A stretch of 6,252 nucleotides of DNA, taken from assembly GCA_029820915.1 (NCBI GenBank), contig JALGUI010000148.1, positions 1-6,252 on the forward strand, given 5' to 3'. The position numbers and the translations under genes are program-made. The notes under the pieces were generated by a model. The model did no database searches, was not told the origin of the DNA, and saw only the letters and a program-made list of their open reading frames with translations. Source of the DNA: Candidatus Zipacnadia bacterium (GTDB taxonomy: Bacteria; Armatimonadota; Zipacnadia; Zipacnadales; UBA5352). Positions 6,075 through 6,252 of this stretch are shown here, piece after piece. How positions within the stretch are numbered: the stretch's first letter is position 1; the number at the start of each line of letters is the position of its first letter.

Positions 6075-6252
6075 GACCTCGACCGGGCAGCCGCTCTCGT
6101 CGGACGCGAAGATCGCGTCGATCACCTGCAGCACGCGTACGCCGTCCTCGCCCGAGATCGACGGATCGCGACCCTCGCGGATCGCCTCGACGAACTCCAT
6201 GATCTCCGCGCCCCACGAGCGCACGTACTTGAAGCCCGACAGCCTCGCCCCC
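6072..6252 (-). CDS. Gfo/Idh/MocA-family oxidoreductase, C-terminal end (5' part outside window)
   Basis: The frame is open from the right edge to a TAG at 6074-6072, giving 59 residues. No start codon is inside the window. The end sequence, with FVEAIREGRDPSISGEDGVRVLQVIDAIFAS and then SGCPVEV, fits the C-terminal signature of Gfo/Idh/MocA proteins. These typically end with a helix of the type F-x-x-A-I-x-x-G-R-x-P, then S-G-E-D-G and a last helix followed by G-x-P-V. Such enzymes are cytoplasmic NAD(P)-dependent dehydrogenases of sugars, inositols or related compounds, usually 330-400 residues. The Rossmann domain and catalytic Lys/Asp/His residues are outside the window, so substrate and activity cannot be judged. 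It converges on the pilin gene with 59 bp between stop codons. Sugar oxidation beside a polysaccharide-degrading gene is plausible context but not proof of a shared pathway. Confidence 0.82.
   Translation of the reverse strand, partial: GARLSGFKYVRSWGAEIMEFVEAIREGRDPSISGEDGVRVLQVIDAIFASDESGCPVEV

Noticed and set aside
5737..6216. Open frame of 159 codons on the - strand covering the end of the pilin gene and the oxidoreductase end
   Set aside because: It is in a different frame from the recognisable Gfo/Idh/MocA ending and antisense to the pilin; its translation is Arg/Gly-rich without recognisable motifs.

Overview
The window is GC-rich (about two thirds G+C by eye) apart from one short AT-rich island. 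It looks like bacterial chromosome from an environmental lineage. The best taxonomic hint is the type IV pilin-like protein. Right after its hydrophobic helix it carries the motif ILFPVFARVREKAR, a variant of ILFPVFARAREKAR, which I associate with the very numerous DUF1559/H-X9-DG-type pseudopilins of Armatimonadota and some neighbouring phyla. An uncultured Armatimonadota-like genome is therefore my inference, not something the sequence proves. I saw no rRNA, tRNA, CRISPR array or insertion sequence.

Layout, left to right. (1) Positions 1-759, + strand: the C-terminal 252 residues of phosphoglucosamine mutase (GlmM), cut by the window edge. (2) A 68-bp convergent gap holds a perfect GC-rich hairpin. 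(3) Positions 828-5015, - strand: one very large secreted protein of 1395 residues. In order it has a signal peptide, a TSP3-like calcium-binding repeat, two unassigned beta-rich regions, an Fn3-like domain, a PcRGLX/YetA-like (PL26-type, rhamnogalacturonan lyase-related) core and a C-terminal CBM6/CBM35-like domain. (4) Positions 5016-5346: a divergent intergenic region. Its left half is GC-rich and full of inverted repeats. Its right half (5211-5330) is only 35% GC and probably holds the promoters. (5) Positions 5347-6012, + strand: a type IV pilin-like (pseudopilin) gene. (6) Positions 6013-6071: a convergent gap with inverted repeats. (7) Positions 6072-6252, - strand: the last 59 residues of a Gfo/Idh/MocA-family oxidoreductase, cut by the right edge.

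How they may work together. The large protein is most likely exported and acts on an extracellular plant-type or microbial polysaccharide. Its core family suggests pectin rhamnogalacturonan or a similar uronate-containing glycan, and its accessory modules would bind carbohydrate. Gfo/Idh/MocA enzymes often oxidise sugars or sugar derivatives and are common near such lyases in these phyla. The two are not in one operon here, because the pilin gene lies between them. The pseudopilin is an orphan in this window, with no secretion or pilus assembly genes beside it. GlmM is housekeeping (cell-wall UDP-GlcNAc synthesis) and probably unrelated to the other genes.
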